Below are positions 31,106-32,511 of a stretch of 32,511 nt of DNA, in pieces. This DNA comes from Rubrivivax sp. GTDB taxonomy: Bacteria; Pseudomonadota; Gammaproteobacteria; Burkholderiales; Burkholderiaceae_C. The number at the start of each line of letters is the position of its first letter. Positions within the stretch are counted from its first letter, which is position 1. Made by a program: the position numbers and the translations under genes. The stretch spans positions 1-32,511 of the forward strand of contig JAHECD010000051.1 in NCBI GenBank assembly GCA_024641945.1. Reading direction: 5' to 3'. The notes beneath the pieces are model-generated. The model did not search any database. It had not been told where the DNA came from and saw only the letters and a list, made by a program, of their open reading frames with translations.

Positions 31106-32511
31106 ATGACCGAACCCTCCACCTCAGCCGCGCCCGCCCCTGTCGATCCGGAGGCCGTCAAGCGCCAGCGCGACGCGGTCGAACACCTGCTTGCGCGCGA
31201 GGCCGCCGTCAGCGTCGGCGCTGTCACGCTCGGCGGTACGCGCCACGACTACACGGTGCATGCCGCCTTCCTGCCGGTGGCGGCGAGCGGCCTTTCGAGC
31301 GCGGGTGCGCCCCCGGAGGCCGCCGTCTTTGCCACCGCCTATGTCAAGAACGGCGTCGAGCCGGCGACACGGCCGGTCTGCTTCGCGTTCAACGGTGGCC
31401 CCGGCTCGGCGTCGATCTGGCTCCACCTGGGTGCGCTCGGCCCGAAGCGCGTGGTGATCGGCGACGACGGCCACGCGCCCGCGCCGCCGTATGCCGCGGT
31501 CGACAACCCCGAGAGCTGGTTCGAGCATTTCGACCTCGTCTTCGTCGATCCGCCGCACACCGGCTGGTCGCTCGCGGCCAGCGACGATGCGCGCAAGAAG
31601 ATGCTGTCGGTCGACGGTGACGTGGCCGCGCTGGCCGAGGTCGTGCGGGTCTGGCTGACCCGTCACCGCCGTTGGGGGTCGGCGATCTACCTGGCCGGCG
31701 AGAGCTACGGCACGACCCGCGGCGCGGCGCTGGCCGATACGCTGCAGGCCGCGGGCGTGGCGCTGTCGGGCGTGATCCTGGTGTCTTGCGCGATGGATCT
31801 CCAGGCGCTCGATTTTGCACCGGCCAACGATCTGCCTTATGCGCTGTACCTGCCGGCATTTGCCAACACCGCGCAGTACCACGGGTTGCTGAAGGGGCCG
31901 CTGGCCGAATCGCCCGACGCGGCGCGCGCCGCTGCCGAGGAATTTGCCGATGGCGACTACGTCTGCGCCCTGCATGCCGGCGCACGCCTGACCGACCGGC
32001 AGCGCACACGCATCGCGCGCCGCGTGGGCGAGTTGACCGGCCTGCACGCCGACCTGGTGCTGCAGCACAACCTGCGCATCAGCGACATGACCTACTTCTT
32101 CGAGGCGATGCGGGCACAGGGCCGCATCGTCGGCCGGCTCGAATCGCGCGTGACCGGTCCCATGGGCGCCACGCGCTCGCGCACCTGGGAGTTCGACCCC
32201 GGCATCGACGCCATCGCAGGCCCGTACGGCATGGCGGCACAGGCCTACTTCGCCGCCGCGCTGGGCCTGGCCGTCGACCAGCGCTACGAAGCGCTGAATG
32301 GCGACGTCCACAAAGGCTGGAACTGGAACCGTGGCGACGCCAAGGGCAACAGCTACACGAGCACCACGCCCGATCTTGCGCGTGCAATGCGCCGCAACCC
32401 GCACCTGAAGGTGCTGGTGGCAAGCGGCCGCTACGACCTGGGCACGCCGTACAGCGCCACCGACTGGTCGCTCGCGCAACTCGACGTGACGCCCGACGTG
32501 CGCGCGCGCAT
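31106..32511 (+). CDS. Serine carboxypeptidase-like peptidase (S10), N-terminal part
   Basis: The frame is open from ATG 31106 to the window end (468 residues), so the C-terminus is missing. It has the alpha/beta-hydrolase fold of S10 carboxypeptidases: FNGGPGSASIWLHLGALGP at 95-113 holds the oxyanion region. GESYGTTRGA supplies the nucleophile Ser200, and SGRYDLGTPY the acidic residue Asp444. The catalytic His should follow just beyond the window. The usual DPVGTGYS reads DPPHTGWS at 148-155. An in-frame stop at 31073 rules out a longer N-terminus, and the first 30 residues (MTEPSTSAAPAPVDP…) are hydrophilic, so no classical signal peptide is present. The start has no clear Shine-Dalgarno. 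It diverges from the DUF502 gene. Confidence 0.9.
   Translation, partial: MTEPSTSAAPAPVDPEAVKRQRDAVEHLLAREAAVSVGAVTLGGTRHDYTVHAAFLPVAASGLSSAGAPPEAAVFATAYVKNGVEPATRPVCFAFNGGPGSASIWLHLGALGPKRVVIGDDGHAPAPPYAAVDNPESWFEHFDLVFVDPPHTGWSLAASDDARKKMLSVDGDVAALAEVVRVWLTRHRRWGSAIYLAGESYGTTRGAALADTLQAAGVALSGVILVSCAMDLQALDFAPANDLPYALYLPAFANTAQYHGLLKGPLAESPDAARAAAEEFADGDYVCALHAGARLTDRQRTRIARRVGELTGLHADLVLQHNLRISDMTYFFEAMRAQGRIVGRLESRVTGPMGATRSRTWEFDPGIDAIAGPYGMAAQAYFAAALGLAVDQRYEALNGDVHKGWNWNRGDAKGNSYTSTTPDLARAMRRNPHLKVLVASGRYDLGTPYSATDWSLAQLDVTPDVRAR

Noticed and set aside
31106..31200. Missing signal peptide on the S10 peptidase as a start-site error
   Set aside because: An in-frame TAG at 31073 and the absence of any intervening start codon exclude a longer N-terminus.

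Overview
This is a very GC-rich, gene-dense chromosomal segment from a betaproteobacterium, most likely order Burkholderiales and a Comamonadaceae-like lineage. The basis is protein style (RsuA, RibF, YajQ and MurB variants, a PimC/PimD-type dehydrogenase pair, abundant acyl-CoA genes) and a GC-rich intergenic repeat of a kind I associate with that family. I see no tRNA, rRNA, CRISPR array, insertion sequence or phage gene. Codon usage looks uniform. The window opens inside one gene and closes inside another. No gene-free stretch reaches 300 bp; the longest are 5602-5872 and 19597-19862.

Layout. 1-2662: the C-terminal end of an FAD-dependent oxidoreductase converges on a membrane O-acyltransferase with a degenerate SGNH domain. 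2764-7692: ileS and ribF on the minus strand, separated by a plus-strand MipA/OmpV-type outer-membrane protein; the lspA expected after ileS is absent. 7692-13774: one long minus-strand run reading large acyl-CoA dehydrogenase subunit, an 84-bp tandem repeat holding a tiny in-frame ORF, small acyl-CoA dehydrogenase subunit, P1-family (S58) peptidase, rsuA, hybrid histidine kinase, ribF. 13889-16688: an MFS transporter converging on a small winged-helix-like protein, then a periplasmic retropepsin-like protease coupled to yajQ. 16731-19596: murB and a fatty-acyl-CoA ligase. 19863-22505: a four-PAS hybrid histidine kinase. 22615-24495: a biotin-carrier/carboxyltransferase fusion with no biotin carboxylase beside it. 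24479-28167: an RlmN-type radical-SAM methyltransferase, diverging from a short MetE-like methionine synthase coupled to a second acyl-CoA ligase. 28186-32511: a small conserved protein, a 2-oxoglutarate/Fe(II) dioxygenase coupled to a PLP ammonia-lyase, a DUF502 membrane protein and the start of an S10 serine carboxypeptidase.

How the genes may work together. Two acyl-CoA ligases, a two-subunit acyl-CoA dehydrogenase and a carboxyltransferase point to catabolism of organic acids. The dioxygenase/ammonia-lyase pair suggests hydroxylation of an amino acid followed by deamination. Four adjacent pairs share ATGA stop/start overlaps (translational coupling), and four convergent pairs overlap at their 3' ends.

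The most unusual signal is the 84-bp (28-codon) tandem repeat between the two dehydrogenase subunit genes. Each unit carries its own ATG, a repeated peptide, two hairpins and a Shine-Dalgarno sequence serving the next start. The copy next to the small-subunit gene hides that gene's Shine-Dalgarno inside a perfect 10-bp stem. A second recurring pattern is a -10-like hexamer exactly 6-7 nt before the start codon of six genes that lack a Shine-Dalgarno, which suggests leaderless transcripts.
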